64,000 nucleotides of DNA from Cristatella mucedo. Lineage: Eukaryota > Bryozoa > Phylactolaemata > Cristatellidae. Every line of letters begins with the position of its first letter. The stretch's first letter is position 1. Below are positions 1-9,309 of this stretch, in pieces. The notes below the pieces were generated by a model, which searched no databases, had not been told where the DNA came from, and saw nothing but the letters and a program-made list of their open reading frames with translations. The DNA lies in assembly GCA_009760855.2 (NCBI GenBank), contig WPIO01000019.1, forward strand, positions 6,307,501 through 6,371,500, in the 5' to 3' direction. A program made the translations under genes and the position numbers.

Positions 1-1345
1 CAGCACCAGCAGCAGCAGTAGGAATTTGAGAGTTAAACTCAACATTTACATCAAGTTTTGAAGTTACTCTTAAGGGTTTATCGTTATATTGCAGATCAAT
101 TACAGGAATTGGATATAGCATCATCCATTCTGGATACGTCCCACCAACAGGTTCTGTAACTTCATTTAATCCTAGATTTTGCTTTCTAAACCTTGTAAAA
201 TCTAGATAAGCAGTTGAGCATTTTCCATCCTTGAAGTAGCTACTCCTAAAGACAGCTGGATACTGATTCGATCCGTTAGCAAGTACAGTTAAATTTTTAA
301 CATCGAAGTGATTATACGTGCCTGCATTCCCAGTATAGTTATAAAATTTATTAAAATTGTGTGCAGCAACAATCAACCATCTAACTTTATCAATTGTGTT
401 TTGTACAGATAGACTTTTAGTAAATTGTAAACCTTAATTAAAGCTATTTATTGTAATGTTCTCATAACGTCTGACTCTGTAATTAAGTCAAATTTTTTTT
501 TCTTTGCTTTTTAACTTGATATATCTGCAAGTTCTCTTTGAATACTATCTTTTGGAGTAACGCACGGAACCATCAATCTCATCTTTGGCATGTTAATTTT
601 AAATCCAAGCCATTGCCCATCTCCAGCACCTCCTGTTACGTTTCTTGTTGTAATTGCATTGCCAGCAGCTCCAGCAGCAGATGGGCCAGTCATTATAGCA
701 TCAAAATCGCTACCACCAACTCGTGTCATTTCAAGTGTAAATGGAACATTATAAAAAAAATGTATTCATATCCGCACAAAGTCCAGATAACCTTGAAAGA
801 GGAAGTGAAATACTAAACGTTCCTACATTATCTGGAGCAACGCTTGCTAAAAATCTTCTGTACAGATAACCAATATTGTTAGCATCTGCTCCAGTTGCGG
901 TTGGAACTGTATAGTCTCCACTTCCATTATATAAATCCTTAGTTGAACTTGCTTCATCTTTTTTCCAGCCAGTCGCAGGTCCTTCTGTTCGATTATAATC
1001 ATTTGGATAAGTAAGGTAACCAATAAGATTTGTTACAGTTCCAGGAGCCTGTTTATGAGAGTATGTTTCTATCTCTTCTGCTCCAAGTCTAATTCTCATC
1101 GAACTGAATAACCATGCTCCAGCATTATTAACAAGGCCAACACTTAAAGCTCTAGGAGGTGCAATGAATGCGGGATTTGCATTTTCAGTCTGTTGAACTT
1201 GTAACTGTCCTTCAAGCAGTAGAGAAGCATCAGACAACACATAACAGAGATGTTGCTCTCCAGGAACAGTAAATGTAACTAGCTTGTTTGCAGTATTATC
1301 AGTCTCACTTCCATTGTTTTGATAAAATTCTCTGTATTGTAATCT
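1..1345 (-). pseudogene. Decayed hexon-like major capsid protein of an adintovirus/Maverick element (partial)
   Basis: Reads leftwards from about 1345 and is cut by the window edge at 1. The first open block (about 1340 to 749) contains FTVPGEQHLCYVLSDA and then AWLFSSMRIRLGAEEIE, the N-terminal style of the double jelly-roll hexon-type capsid proteins of adintoviruses and Mavericks, which form the icosahedral shell. The frame is lost at an A/T run near 755, resumes at about 745-511 (MTRVGGSDFDAIM), is degraded with stops at 420-510, and resumes at 418-1. The upstream edge overlaps the end of the preceding small gene in another frame, so the true start is uncertain. The capsid assignment rests on the overall pattern and on neighbouring viral genes, not on a single diagnostic motif. 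It could be another jelly-roll virion protein. Confidence 0.55.
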
Positions 1346-1632
1346 TTAATTTTATAATTGGGAAAACTAGGATCACCTAATTCGAGTATCGTGTCAATTG
1401 GTGCACTTGCCATTTCTTCTCTATATAAAAAAGTAAAAATGTATTTGTTATTCTGAATGTATAAGCCAGCACCAATTTTTTTCATGTATCCACCATATCC
1501 ATCAGGCCTTGGAGCAGGCATAATAGCAGGGACAGCAGATTTTTCTTTTATAACTCTTTCTATTTCTTTGTATGCCTTTGGATCGTTTTCTTTAAACGTT
1601 TCTGAATAATCTTCAGTCTCAGAGTCTTCCAT
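1279..1632 (-). CDS. Small acidic protein of the viral element, unrecognised
   Basis: This is a 117-residue reading frame starting MEDSETEDYS at 1632. The N-terminal third is rich in Glu, Asp and Lys; the middle has Pro- and Gly-rich APRPDGYGGYMKKIGAG. The last part overlaps the capsid reading frame, so the final residues after about 1330 may be a frameshifted continuation rather than the true end. It lies directly upstream of the capsid gene on the same strand, a common place for minor virion proteins. I do not recognise the family. The leader before the ATG is A-rich (AATAAAAAGGAAAG), a weaker form of the TATA-ATG signature seen before other genes of this element. Confidence 0.4.
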   Translation of the reverse strand: MEDSETEDYSETFKENDPKAYKEIERVIKEKSAVPAIMPAPRPDGYGGYMKKIGAGLYIQNNKYIFTFLYREEMASAPIDTILELGDPSFPNYKIKDYNTENFIKTMEVRLIILQTS

Positions 1633-1688
1633 CTTTCCTTTTTATTTCTTTCTGTTTTTTGGTTTAAGTTTGTCAAGCATTACTCGTT

Positions 1689-2046
1689 CTATCTCAAGAT
1701 CTCTTTCATCTTTTTATCGTAATCCTCCCTTTTTCGTTTCTCTAGTTCATTCTCATGTTCCCTCTTTCTTCTTTCTTCATCAGCTTTATCATCGATATCT
1801 CTACGTTTATTAGCGTATTCCTGGTCAATCTTTTCTTTCTTTGCTTGCAACTCAATTAATTTTCTAGCTTGATGCATTTCAATACCTTTATTAGCAATGT
1901 TCATACTAAGTCCAGTAAGTCCAGTGAGCACAGGCGCTGCTTTTCCAACACCATCAATAATCTTGTCAAGTACACCAGAACCACGATATTTTCCGCCAGT
2001 TATCCTACCATGACCAATTCTAGCATAGCTACCTATCCTATATCAT
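1689..2046 (-). CDS. Charged coiled-coil protein with a glycine-rich N-terminus, viral element
   Basis: The frame is open from just after a stop near 2047 to 1689. The N-terminal part reads GHGRITGGKYRGSG and then a small amphipathic stretch (VLDKIIDGVGKAAPVLTGL). From about 1931 onwards it becomes an almost continuous run of Lys, Glu, Arg and Asp that should form a helix or coiled coil (for example KEKIDQEYANKRRDIDDK). A basic glycine-rich head next to an amphipathic segment resembles small core or membrane-active virion peptides of adenovirus-like viruses, but this is only a resemblance. No clear ATG is visible at the upstream end. Function unknown. Confidence 0.4.
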
Positions 2047-2480
2047 TTAGAAATTTCTATTGTAAATATAATAGCAGATATAAAATCTACATGATTTCTA
2101 TCTGGATCAGATAGGCCTATTTTAAGATTGCTGATCCAGTTCGTTCGACTGGGTATCAATAGCACATTTTTTAAGTGAATGTCGACTCTTTTTCCTGGAG
2201 TCAAATCATTAGTATTGATTATAAATAACGAAGAAGATTGATTGGCAGTCTTATTCTCAATATATTTCATGAATGGATTAACAAGATCGCAGTCAACACT
2301 TATAAATCTTCTACCATCTCTAAGATTGTTCCATGCTTTATATATTCCTACTGGATAAAAACTTTTATTTTCTGAGTTATAAATTGTTCCTTGTAGTTTT
2401 GAGTTAAAACCAAGAGTATCACTAATAAAATTATCATAATAAAATAGTACAACATACAGACCAAAAACTTACATTTTAAT
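2043..2480 (-). pseudogene. Virion-module protein A, copy 1 (decayed)
   Basis: The readable C-terminal part (75 residues, 2270-2043) contains NTNDLTPGKRVDIHLKNVLL and ends TIEISK. It is clearly paralogous to the protein at 3198-2821 (DTDDINPGEKVDVHIPNVLF, ending TMIISK). Sequence upstream to about 2480 continues the similarity but is interrupted. It belongs to a tandemly duplicated set described in the findings. The family is not one I can name. Position among capsid-region genes suggests a virion component. The frame is broken near 2275. Confidence 0.4.
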
Positions 2481-2489
2481 TATGTCATC

Positions 2490-2813
2490 AGTGTCAGCAC
2501 CAAATACTATTCCACCTCTAGATATTGGTAGGAAAAAGTTTCCAGAATTAAGCAGCACTCTGTTTAATCTAGTTACAATTCCAACACTATCTTAGTAGCC
2601 GGCAGGAATTGTTAAAAACTCTGGAAGTGGTGTTGATGCTTGTTTTTTGAAATACAGATCGTCATTAACATCCTTAACTATTTTATTGGTTGGCTTTTTT
2701 GAATAAGTAAATTCAATTCTTCGCAGCCCAACCTTATTAAATTCTGCTTCATTTATTGCTGGAACTAGAGTTTTTGAATCTGAACTAGTTGTCCCTGTTA
2801 TTCTTATAGACAT
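2490..2813 (-). CDS. Virion-module protein B, copy 1
   Basis: The frame starts MSIRITGTTSSDSKTLVP at 2813 and reads 73 residues to a stop at 2592. The upstream bases on the coding strand are ATAATATAAGA immediately before the ATG, one of the TATA-ATG leaders of the element. Sequence on to about 2490 still resembles the corresponding part of copy 2, so the original gene was probably longer and this stop is a mutation. Unrecognised family. It lies between two copies of protein A on the same strand. Confidence 0.4.
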
Positions 2814-2820
2814 TCTTATA

Positions 2821-3310
2821 TTATTTTGAAATGATCATAGTAGCAACAACATCAGTAATAATACTAATTGGTTTCTCATTTTGATCTGTTAGATTTATTT
2901 TTATAGAACTTATTGCATTTATGTCTCCTCTTGTAGGAAGAAATAATACATTCGGAATATGCACATCTACTTTTTCTCCAGGATTTATATCATCAGTGTC
3001 TATTATATACAAAGATGATTTTTTAAAGAAGCCTTTTCTATATTCAACGTAATTCATTTCTGGATTAACAATATCACAATCAACACTTATCCATCTAACT
3101 CCAGAGTTGTCAGGCATTTGCATTTTATTCCAAGCCTTATAAGTGCCAGAGAAGTACATAGCTTTTTCTATAGCTTCATATGGTGTTCCACCAACCATAT
3201 CAACATCAAACGAACCCTGCTGATTTGAATTGAAACCAAGTGTGTCGCCAATCGAATAGATAGTTCCAGGTGCATTACTTCCGAGTATTACAATTTATTC
3301 ATTATAAACT
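2821..3310 (-). CDS. Virion-module protein A, copy 2
   Basis: A 125-residue open part at 3198-2821 is the best-preserved copy of module A. It contains AMYFSGTYKAWNKMQMPD, a cysteine-bearing RWISVDCDIVNPEM segment and DTDDINPGEKVDVHIPNVLF. Upstream sequence to about 3310 continues the protein in another frame, so a frameshift lies near 3200. Copy 1 at 2043-2480 shares the same order of segments. The product is unknown; the beta-rich, Asn/Asp-rich composition would suit a virion surface or minor capsid protein, which is inference only. Confidence 0.4.
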
Positions 3311-3668
3311 TGCATGATTATTTTATCATCAGTATCGACACTAAATTGTATTCCACCAGTTGACGACCTACCTGAAACAACATATAAAGCACCTTCTGCT
3401 GATAGTGCAGTATTTAGAGCATTAACAATTGTATTGCTATCGTAATAACCAAGAGCAATCTAAATAGACGATTGTGAAGCTGTAAACTTGCTTTATGCCA
3501 AAGAAAATTATTTACATTAGAAGTAACATTAAGTACTATTTTGTTAGTATAAGTAAACTCAACTTATCGTAATCCTATTTTGTTATAACCAGAATCTGAT
3601 CCTAATAGGATTGGCGGAACTAGAGTTTTTGAATCTGAACTAGTAGTTCCAGTGATTCTTATAGATAT
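3300..3668 (-). pseudogene. Virion-module protein B, copy 2 (decayed)
   Basis: Near 3665 the coding strand again gives IRITGTTSSDSKTLVP, the same start block as copy 1 at 2813. The expected ATG position reads ATA/ATC in a TATA-rich context, so the start has probably been lost. Internal stops and a frameshift around 3460-3570 break the frame. Downstream, the bases around 3310-3330 match those around 2480-2500, which closes the duplicated unit. Confidence 0.4.
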
Positions 3669-3905
3669 TATTATATTATAATTCAATAATTTATATTACA
3701 ACAGTAATCTGCTGCGATCCCAAATCTAAAACTTTTAAATTTTTATCTTTAATAGTTATCAATATATCAGAAATAGAATCTCCAACAAGATTATGATATT
3801 CAAGAGTATTAGGTTCATATACCATTTGTTCCCAAGGGTAGAAATTATAAGCAAAACTTCTAAGAGCTTGTGTTTCATTATTATTTATATAACTAGTTCT
3901 ACTAG
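3668..3905 (-). pseudogene. Possible third, diverged fragment of module A
   Basis: The minus strand from about 3900 to 3690 reads a protein with YNFYPWEQMVYEPNTLEYHN and ends DLGSQQITVVI before a stop. Its layout and tail resemble the end of module A copies 1 and 2 (short hydrophobic beta strands ending in an I/V-rich tail). The match is weak at the residue level, so this could be an independent gene. No start codon can be assigned. Confidence 0.25.
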
Positions 3906-4549
3906 CAACTAAATTTCATTTTTATAAGAATCAAGTTTAGGTCAGAAACAAAAACTTCATTCTCTGAAGTAATTTTTTCTCCAGGATCTACAACTACTTG
4001 TGTGAACTGCTTTCCAGGAGCTGCATTATATGTAGATAGTGGAAGTGTTTTATCAGTTGTATAAACAGTTCCAGTAAATCCGAGCAGTGGAGCTATGGTA
4101 GATTTAACAGCAGCAAATTTAAACCCAGCAGGCATAGTAATCCAAGAGTTAGAAGTAGCAGTATCAATACCTAAAAAAAACTTATCATTTCCGGATAACA
4201 CAAAAGAATTATTTATTATATCCGCAATACCAACATTTACATCATCAGACACAGCAGCGTATATTCCAGGAGGTATCCTTACTATTCGATAAGATCTACC
4301 GGCGAGTCTGTAAACAAAAGTGTTGCTAGAGGATGTAATGTCCTTAATAGAATTCGTTCCGACAAACTTTTTGAAGCATATCTTAAACCTTTTATTCTTA
4401 AGCTTGATTGGGTTATTGATATTTACTCTAATAGGATTACTAGTTCCAGTTACGTTAAAAACATATCCTTCCTTACCTGCAATGGTATCCTTTTTGATTG
4501 ATTCAACAATTTTTAGAATGTCCTTAGCTACACCAAGAAGATCAGTCAT
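3902..4549 (-). CDS. Putative virion protein of 215 residues
   Basis: This is an intact frame from ATG at 4549 to the stop at 3902. The start is preceded on the coding strand by GATATATAGAAA, a good TATA-ATG leader. The protein begins MTDLLGVAKDILKIVESIKK (helical), then is beta-rich. It contains RIPPGIYAAVSDDVNVGIAD and APLLGFTGT; a P-P-G-x-Y segment followed by a leucine-leucine-glycine-phenylalanine block recurs in virion proteins of Maverick/adintovirus elements as far as I recall. A penton-like or minor jelly-roll protein is possible. It lies just downstream, on the same strand, of the long helical gene at 4553-5656. It is one of the few apparently undamaged genes of the element. Confidence 0.5.
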   Translation of the reverse strand: MTDLLGVAKDILKIVESIKKDTIAGKEGYVFNVTGTSNPIRVNINNPIKLKNKRFKICFKKFVGTNSIKDITSSSNTFVYRLAGRSYRIVRIPPGIYAAVSDDVNVGIADIINNSFVLSGNDKFFLGIDTATSNSWITMPAGFKFAAVKSTIAPLLGFTGTVYTTDKTLPLSTYNAAPGKQFTQVVVDPGEKITSENEVFVSDLNLILIKMKFSC

Positions 4550-4552
4550 TTT

Positions 4553-5656
4553 CTATATATCATATAAAAGTTTATTAATTTTAGAAATGAACGACTTTGG
4601 TACTTTTCTAGATTTTGCAAGGTAATCAACAGCAGAACTAATAGAATTTACTACTCCAGTATTTCCAGCAGCAAGTTCGCGGATCCACAATTCTATCTTA
4701 TCAAATACTTCTGAATCATTCTTTACAACCAATGGAATCATTTCAATACCACTGCCAACCTTTGGTCTTAAATAATCTAAAACTCTTTGCTCGTGTACAC
4801 TTATTTTTTTCTTTTTATCTAGTTCTAGAACAACATTAGAAAGATTTTTTCCATAAGGTTTTCCACAATCTTTCTTACTGGTTTGGATATTCCACCAGTT
4901 TTCTTTGCTCCAACAATATCAAGTAGATCTTTTTTTTATCAATTGTTGATTCATATGCTTTACTTAATTCATCTTTTTGCTCATCATCCACTCTACTATA
5001 ATAGTTCTGTGCATATTCTAGGACATCGTGTGCAGTTTGTTCAAGATCTTTTTTAGCAGTATACATTTTTTCATTATAAAGTTGTTGTCCTAGCTCATAT
5101 AGTTTAAAATCTTTATTTGTACTATCAATCTCATTTATTATTCTTGTTACATAACTTGGAACATATCCCTCTTTATTTTTAACTATTTTAATTAGATTAG
5201 CTTTATCCAAATCTTGTACTACTACTGCAGTTTTCTTTGGAGTGCCAGTAGTTGGATTTATATTTAACTCTTCAGCTAAACCTTTTTGGGCAATATCAAT
5301 AGCTTCTCGTACTTCTGGATTTGCTGCGTGTGTCTTCGCTTGATTTGCTATATTAATCGCTTTTGTTTTCTATTTGTAAAGCAAGTTTAGCTCTAATTCT
5401 TTTTTTTAAGTTTCTCAATGACAACTTTGCCTGGGTTATCAGTTGATCTCTCTAATGCTTGCTCGTTTAGTCTATGCTCAGCAGCATCTCTTACAGCCAT
5501 TTCTGACTCTATTCTTTGTATCTCACTGGAGTTTTCTAGAATATTTGCATCCCTTAGATCTTGCAGATTTTGCAGTTTAAATTCATAATCAAGCGCCTCT
5601 TGAACACTTCCTTTGTAAGGTTTTTTACCACTTGAATAAATTTTTCCATTAAACAT
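4553..5656 (-). pseudogene. Long helical protein of the viral element, several frameshifts
   Basis: The start MFNGKIYSSGKKPYKGS is at 5656, with coding-strand leader GATATAGTAAA. The first 87 residues are helical and charged. The frame is lost at a homopolymer run near 5393. Readable protein continues at about 5370-5210, then 5210-4875 (DKANLIKIVKNKEGYVPS; EYAQNYYSRVDDEQKDELSK), then about 4870-4553 (RVLDYLRPKVGSG; MIPLVVKNDSEVFDKIELW), ending at 4553. I read these as one gene with at least three frameshifts, because there are no fresh start signals in between and the character of the protein is constant. Alternatively they are two genes joined near 4870. Unrecognised family, likely a structural or scaffold-type protein given its place next to the packaging ATPase. 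Confidence 0.4.
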
Positions 5657-5669
5657 TTTACTATATCTA

Positions 5670-6340
5670 TTAAGAATTAAAAAATGTCATTGATTGCTTT
5701 CCTTCCGAATCAACAGACCAAAATATGCCTTCCGATTCAGTCTTAGTTAGATCTATTACGCAATATCCAAAACGGTTTCTATTACAAGAGTTAACCCATT
5801 CTCTAAATTGTTTCTTATCAATATTTCCAACGTATGCATCACGAATGTACTCAATGTCAGTTGTATTTTGCTTAAAGATTACAATTAAATTTACATTATT
5901 TCTAATTTCTCTCCTAGGTATATTAGTAAATCCTTGAGCAAGATAGAAAATATTTAGACCTTTATGTCTTCCTCGTGTGAAATAGTCTAATATCTTTGTC
6001 CTATCCTCAGTCATTAATCATCAAGTACAACGACATTCTTGTAGTTCTTATATGAGTATACTTCTGGCATAGCATCAATTCCATTTATCCAAGATTAAGC
6101 CTTGTTTTCTTTTGTCATAGACATAAGTCCGCGATACAACTTTTGATCTAAACTTGAAGCAATAATAGTACAACTATCATAATTTACCATTCCGTAAAAT
6201 ATCCAATTCATAATCAGTTGAGACTTGCCAGAACCACTTGGTCCTAAAACTAAAGCTCTAATTGGAACATTTGGTAGAGATTCTTGATGACCAGTATCTA
6301 CATCTTGTCCAAAATTAAACGCTCTCACTTGAAGAGACAT
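5670..6340 (-). pseudogene. Viral genome-packaging ATPase (FtsK/HerA type), broken by a frameshift
   Basis: The start MSLQVRAFNFGQDV is at 6340, leader AGTATAGGAA. Residues around 30-40 give a Walker A P-loop, GPSGSGKSQ. The frame breaks near 6095; the Walker B strand (VVVLDD) is read in another frame at about 6040-6018. The C-terminal block 6014-5670 contains GRHKGLNIFYLAQGFTNIPR, which includes the glutamine-bearing strand found after Walker B in the A32/FtsK-HerA packaging ATPases. These enzymes pump viral DNA into capsids and are a core gene of adintoviruses, Mavericks and virophages. The break and an in-frame stop just after Walker B make this copy inactive. The family call is strong because both nucleotide-binding motifs and the order are present. 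Confidence 0.8.
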
Positions 6341-6373
6341 TTCCTATACTAAAAAAGTTATTATATTATAGAA

Positions 6374-6717
6374 ATAGAAATTTACTGCTTGAAATGCAAA
6401 AAGCCTACAGATAGCATTCATGAAGAGTGTGTAGAGATTGATATTACAAAAGGACTTAGAGGTATGATTAAAGCAATTTGTGTGATTTGTGAACACAAAA
6501 AGTCAAAGTTTGTGAAGCCTAGGACTGGTAGTGGTGTTTTTTCTCATGGAAAAAGTTAGGTACTGGAGTTTTGAGTCATGGGAAAACGTTTGGAGGAAAT
6601 GTATCTGAAAGTGGTTCTGGAGTTCCGTCTCATGGGGAAAATTTTGGTGGTGCAATGAATAAAAAACAAGTTCTTTCTGAACTAAGAAAAACTATCAGCA
6701 GTTTTAAAAAAAGATAA
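6374..6717 (+). pseudogene. Small zinc-ribbon protein with C-terminal SHG repeats (DUF5679-like)
   Basis: From 6374 the plus strand reads EIYCLKCKKPTDS and, after about 25 residues, ICVICEHKKSKFVK: two Cys-x2-Cys pairs with the layout of the small DUF5679-type zinc ribbons common in large and mid-size DNA viruses. The codon where the start is expected is ATA, directly after TTATATTATAGAA, so the ATG of the usual TATA-ATG leader seems mutated. The first frame stops at 6559. A second frame continues to about 6717 with repeated GSGV-x-SHG and FGG units (LSHGKTFGG, PSHGENFGG). I read it as one gene with a lost start and a frameshift. Role unknown. Confidence 0.5.
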
Positions 6718-6808
6718 AAAGTACACCCCTAACTGATCTCGAAATAAATGAATATGTAAAAGAATTAGATATAAAAAAATTCAGAGGTGTATTTGCGCGA
6801 GACGAACT

Positions 6809-6960
6809 GAATTGGTTCGGTCCAGCGGTTAAGGTGCACGCCCCCGATCGAGGTCATGCCGAGGTCGTGGGCTCGAGCCCCGAGGCATATGTGAAGCGCC
6901 TGAATAGAGATTAAGTTCTCTTGGGCGCTACACAAATGAATTATATATATATATATATAT
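6809..6960 (+). mobile_element. SINE-1 (tRNA-derived), nearly complete copy
   Basis: It carries a Pol III A-box-like segment (GGTCCAGCGGTTAAGGTGC) and a B-box (GGTCGTGGGCTCGAGCCCC), followed by a short body and a 3' end reading AGAGATTAAGTTCTCTTGGG plus CGCT, then an ATGAATTATATATAT tail. The 3' end is nearly the same as that of LINE-B. It sits inside the viral protease gene. Other copies are at 19650-19750 (+, 5'-truncated) and 21236-21345 (-). Confidence 0.8.
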
Positions 6961-8448
6961 TGTTGCTAAGCAGCTAGTTGAACATATTGAAAATAATGGA
7001 ATGTCAGAAACATTTCAATCAGGTTTCAAGAGGCAGCACTCTACTGAAACTGCTCTCCTACGTGTTAACAATGACATTCTACGTGGCAACGACGACGGGA
7101 ATGTCACTGCCCTAGCTCTGCTAGATCTGTCTGCTGCCTTCGACACCATTGATCACGAAGTTCTGCTCGAACGATTGAGAACAACGATCGGTCTGGCAGA
7201 CGAAGCACTGGCGTGGTTTACATCATACTTGTCTGATCGCGTTCAATCCGTGTCGTGTGGGGGTCAGGTCTCAGACATGAGAAGGGACACCTGTGGAGTC
7301 CCTCAAGGGTCTGTACTTGGTCCCTTGCTGTTCTCCATTTATACGCAACCTCTGGGAAAAGTGATTAAGGTCCATGGAATAGGATATCACTTCTATGCTG
7401 ACGATACTCAGTTGTATTTGTCATTTAAACCGTCGGAATCTGCTGCAGCAACTGAGAAACTGAATGCTTGCCTTGCCGATATTCGATCCTGAATGTTGGA
7501 AAACTTCCTGAAATTAAATGACGATAAAACCGAACTGCTGTTCATAGGACACCCTAAGCGTGTGGCTGGATTACAAGGCTTTGCTGTTCTAATAGGTGAT
7601 GCTATTGTGTGACCTTCACCACGTGCTTGAAATCTAGGTGTCGTGTTCGACAGCTGCCTCAATTTCAAAAGCTTCATTCAGAAGACTGCCTCTACAGCTA
7701 GCCATCACATCCGATCCCTATCCAAGATTAGAAGCTGTCTCCCACAGTGGCTTGTAAAAAATTTAACTAGCTCTTTAGTTCTGTCTCGGCTTGATTATTG
7801 TAATTCCCTTTTGGCTGAGCTACCAAAGAAAGCTATTGTGCCACTACAGCGGACTACGAATATGGCTGCAAGGCTGGTCTTCAAGTCCCAGCGGTTTGAG
7901 CACGTGTCACCTTTGCTGAAAGAGCTAGGATGGTTGCCGGTTGAGCAAAGGATACAGAGCAAAGTTCTTACGCTGACCCACAAGGCCCGCCACGGCTATG
8001 CTCCTTCGTACCTAGCTGAACTGCTGCATCAGTTTCAGCCTGTTCGCGCCCTCAGGTCCTGTGTGGACAATAAATTAGCTGTCCCATTCCTCCGCTTAAA
8101 GACAGTTGGCGACTGAAGCTTTAGCTCTGCAGGTCCTAGACTGTGGAACTCGCTTCCACAATTCTTAGGCAACGACATCTACTCTCCAACTGCCGACTAT
8201 GGCACATCTTTTTCAGCGGTCCTGAACTGCTACTTCTATGCTACTCACTACCTCAACTGCTCTTCTAACTCTGCTATGCTTCCCACTTTCTCTTTGTTGC
8301 GTGAGACGAAGTCTGTTGGCTACCGAATGCGTACCGAAAGCCGCTTAGGCTGTGATTGTGCTATACAAAACTCTCCTGCGTAATACCCACATGATCTTTA
8401 TGACTTTGTGGAGTTACTGACGGAGATACATTACATTACATTACATAT
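6961..8448 (+). mobile_element. LINE-A (CR1/L2-type non-LTR retrotransposon), 5'-truncated
   Basis: The reverse transcriptase part begins at about 6965 (KQLVEHIENNG). At 7001-7490 it reads FKRQHSTETALLRVNND, LDLSAAFDTIDHEVLLERL, CGVPQGSVLGPLLF and YHFYADDTQLYLS, the palm motifs including the catalytic YADD box. A stop at about 7491 and further frameshifts near 7615 and 8116 end the frame. The thumb and C-terminal region follows to about 8130. The 3' end is an untranslated part closing with repeated TACATTACATTACAT. The bases ATGAATTATATAT occur on both sides (about 6937 and 8448), consistent with a target-site duplication. Endonuclease domain absent. Confidence 0.85.
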
Positions 8449-8776
8449 ATGAATTATATATGATTTCTATAAAACAAAATGAGTGCCTTATTTGTAACAC
8501 TGGTAAATCAGATTTAGCAATATATAACTGGGTAGCACTTAAAAAAAATAGGAGATTGCTGTTTTTACTTTGATTCATTCAGTGCTCCTCCAATGCCAGA
8601 ATTAATTGAGTATTTCGGTATTACACCAATTTTTCAAACTTTTCAGCTACAAGATTACAAACAAACAGATTGTTGTATGAGGTGTTTAATCTTTTTGAAA
8701 CTAATGGAGCTGGCCGATTTTGATACAGTCCTGGGATTATTAATTTGAATTAAACAAAATATTTCCACTATATAGA

Positions 8777-9266
8777 ATGGAAAATCGAGAAAAGAAATTT
8801 GTAGTCCTCCAAAATTCTGCAGTCGTTATTCCTAAGGGAAAACCTGCACACGTTCATGTTGAAGAGAAAATTTCAAAAGATTCAAAACCTTATCTTAGTG
8901 CATGGATGTACATAACAGAAGAAGTACTTCCATTTCTTCAGAATATCGTAGATAGATCCAGTGAACAATTAGATTTTAAGGGATTTGATGTTAGAGCAAG
9001 ATCTACAATTGGAATTAGATTTGATTTTGGAAAGAAATCTAGTATTATATTTGATGAGAATAATAAAAAAAATTAAAGTATCTAGTCCTTCAGATGTAAT
9101 TAAAAAATTAGGAAATGATTTTTGTATAACTGGAATTATTGATGGTAGTTATGTTTCAGAAGAATACTATAATAATGAAGCAAGACTAAATATTAGATTA
9201 AAGATTGACCAAGTAAAAGCTTATAGTTCACCAAAGAGTTCGGATTTTAATCCAGCTGAGTTTTAA
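8777..9266 (+). pseudogene. Unrecognised viral-element gene with a frameshift
   Basis: The start MENREKKFVVLQNSAVV is at 8777, with the leader CACTATATAGA. The first 99 residues end at 9076 just after an A-run; a second frame carries on to 9266 (SSPSDVIKKLGNDFCITGII ... DFNPAEF). The two frames join around 9060-9070 at AATAAAAAAAATT, so a homopolymer frameshift in one gene of about 160 residues is likely. Composition is mixed alpha/beta with no motif I know. It follows the protease on the same strand. A DNA-binding or virion role would be guesswork. Confidence 0.45.
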
Positions 9267-9309
9267 AAGTAAGTATAAATGTTAAAGAAAAATAAAAAGT
9301 TTGTAAGTT

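Larger units (their letters stand above)
6718..8748 (+). pseudogene. Adenain-like cysteine protease gene, split by a SINE and a LINE
   Basis: The N-terminal part at about 6718-6812 reads TPLTDLEINEYVKEL and FRGVFARDEL, the beginning typical of adenovirus-type (C5) maturation proteases in adintoviruses and Mavericks. It is interrupted by SINE-1 and LINE-A (about 6809-8447). The remainder at about 8455-8748 contains NECLICNTGKSDL, NWVAL, then, after a frameshift in an A8 run near 8545, YFDSFSAPPMPELIEYFG and DCCMRCLIFLKL. The F-D-S-F block and the terminal Cys segment are hallmarks of the family, which cleaves virion precursors during maturation. At the position where the catalytic His normally stands (H-W-V) this copy has Asn. 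The gene is therefore broken in three ways. Confidence 0.7.

Noticed and set aside
7408-7677. Minus-strand frames over LINE-A and other LINE copies
   Set aside because: They are antisense shadows of reverse transcriptase coding sequence.
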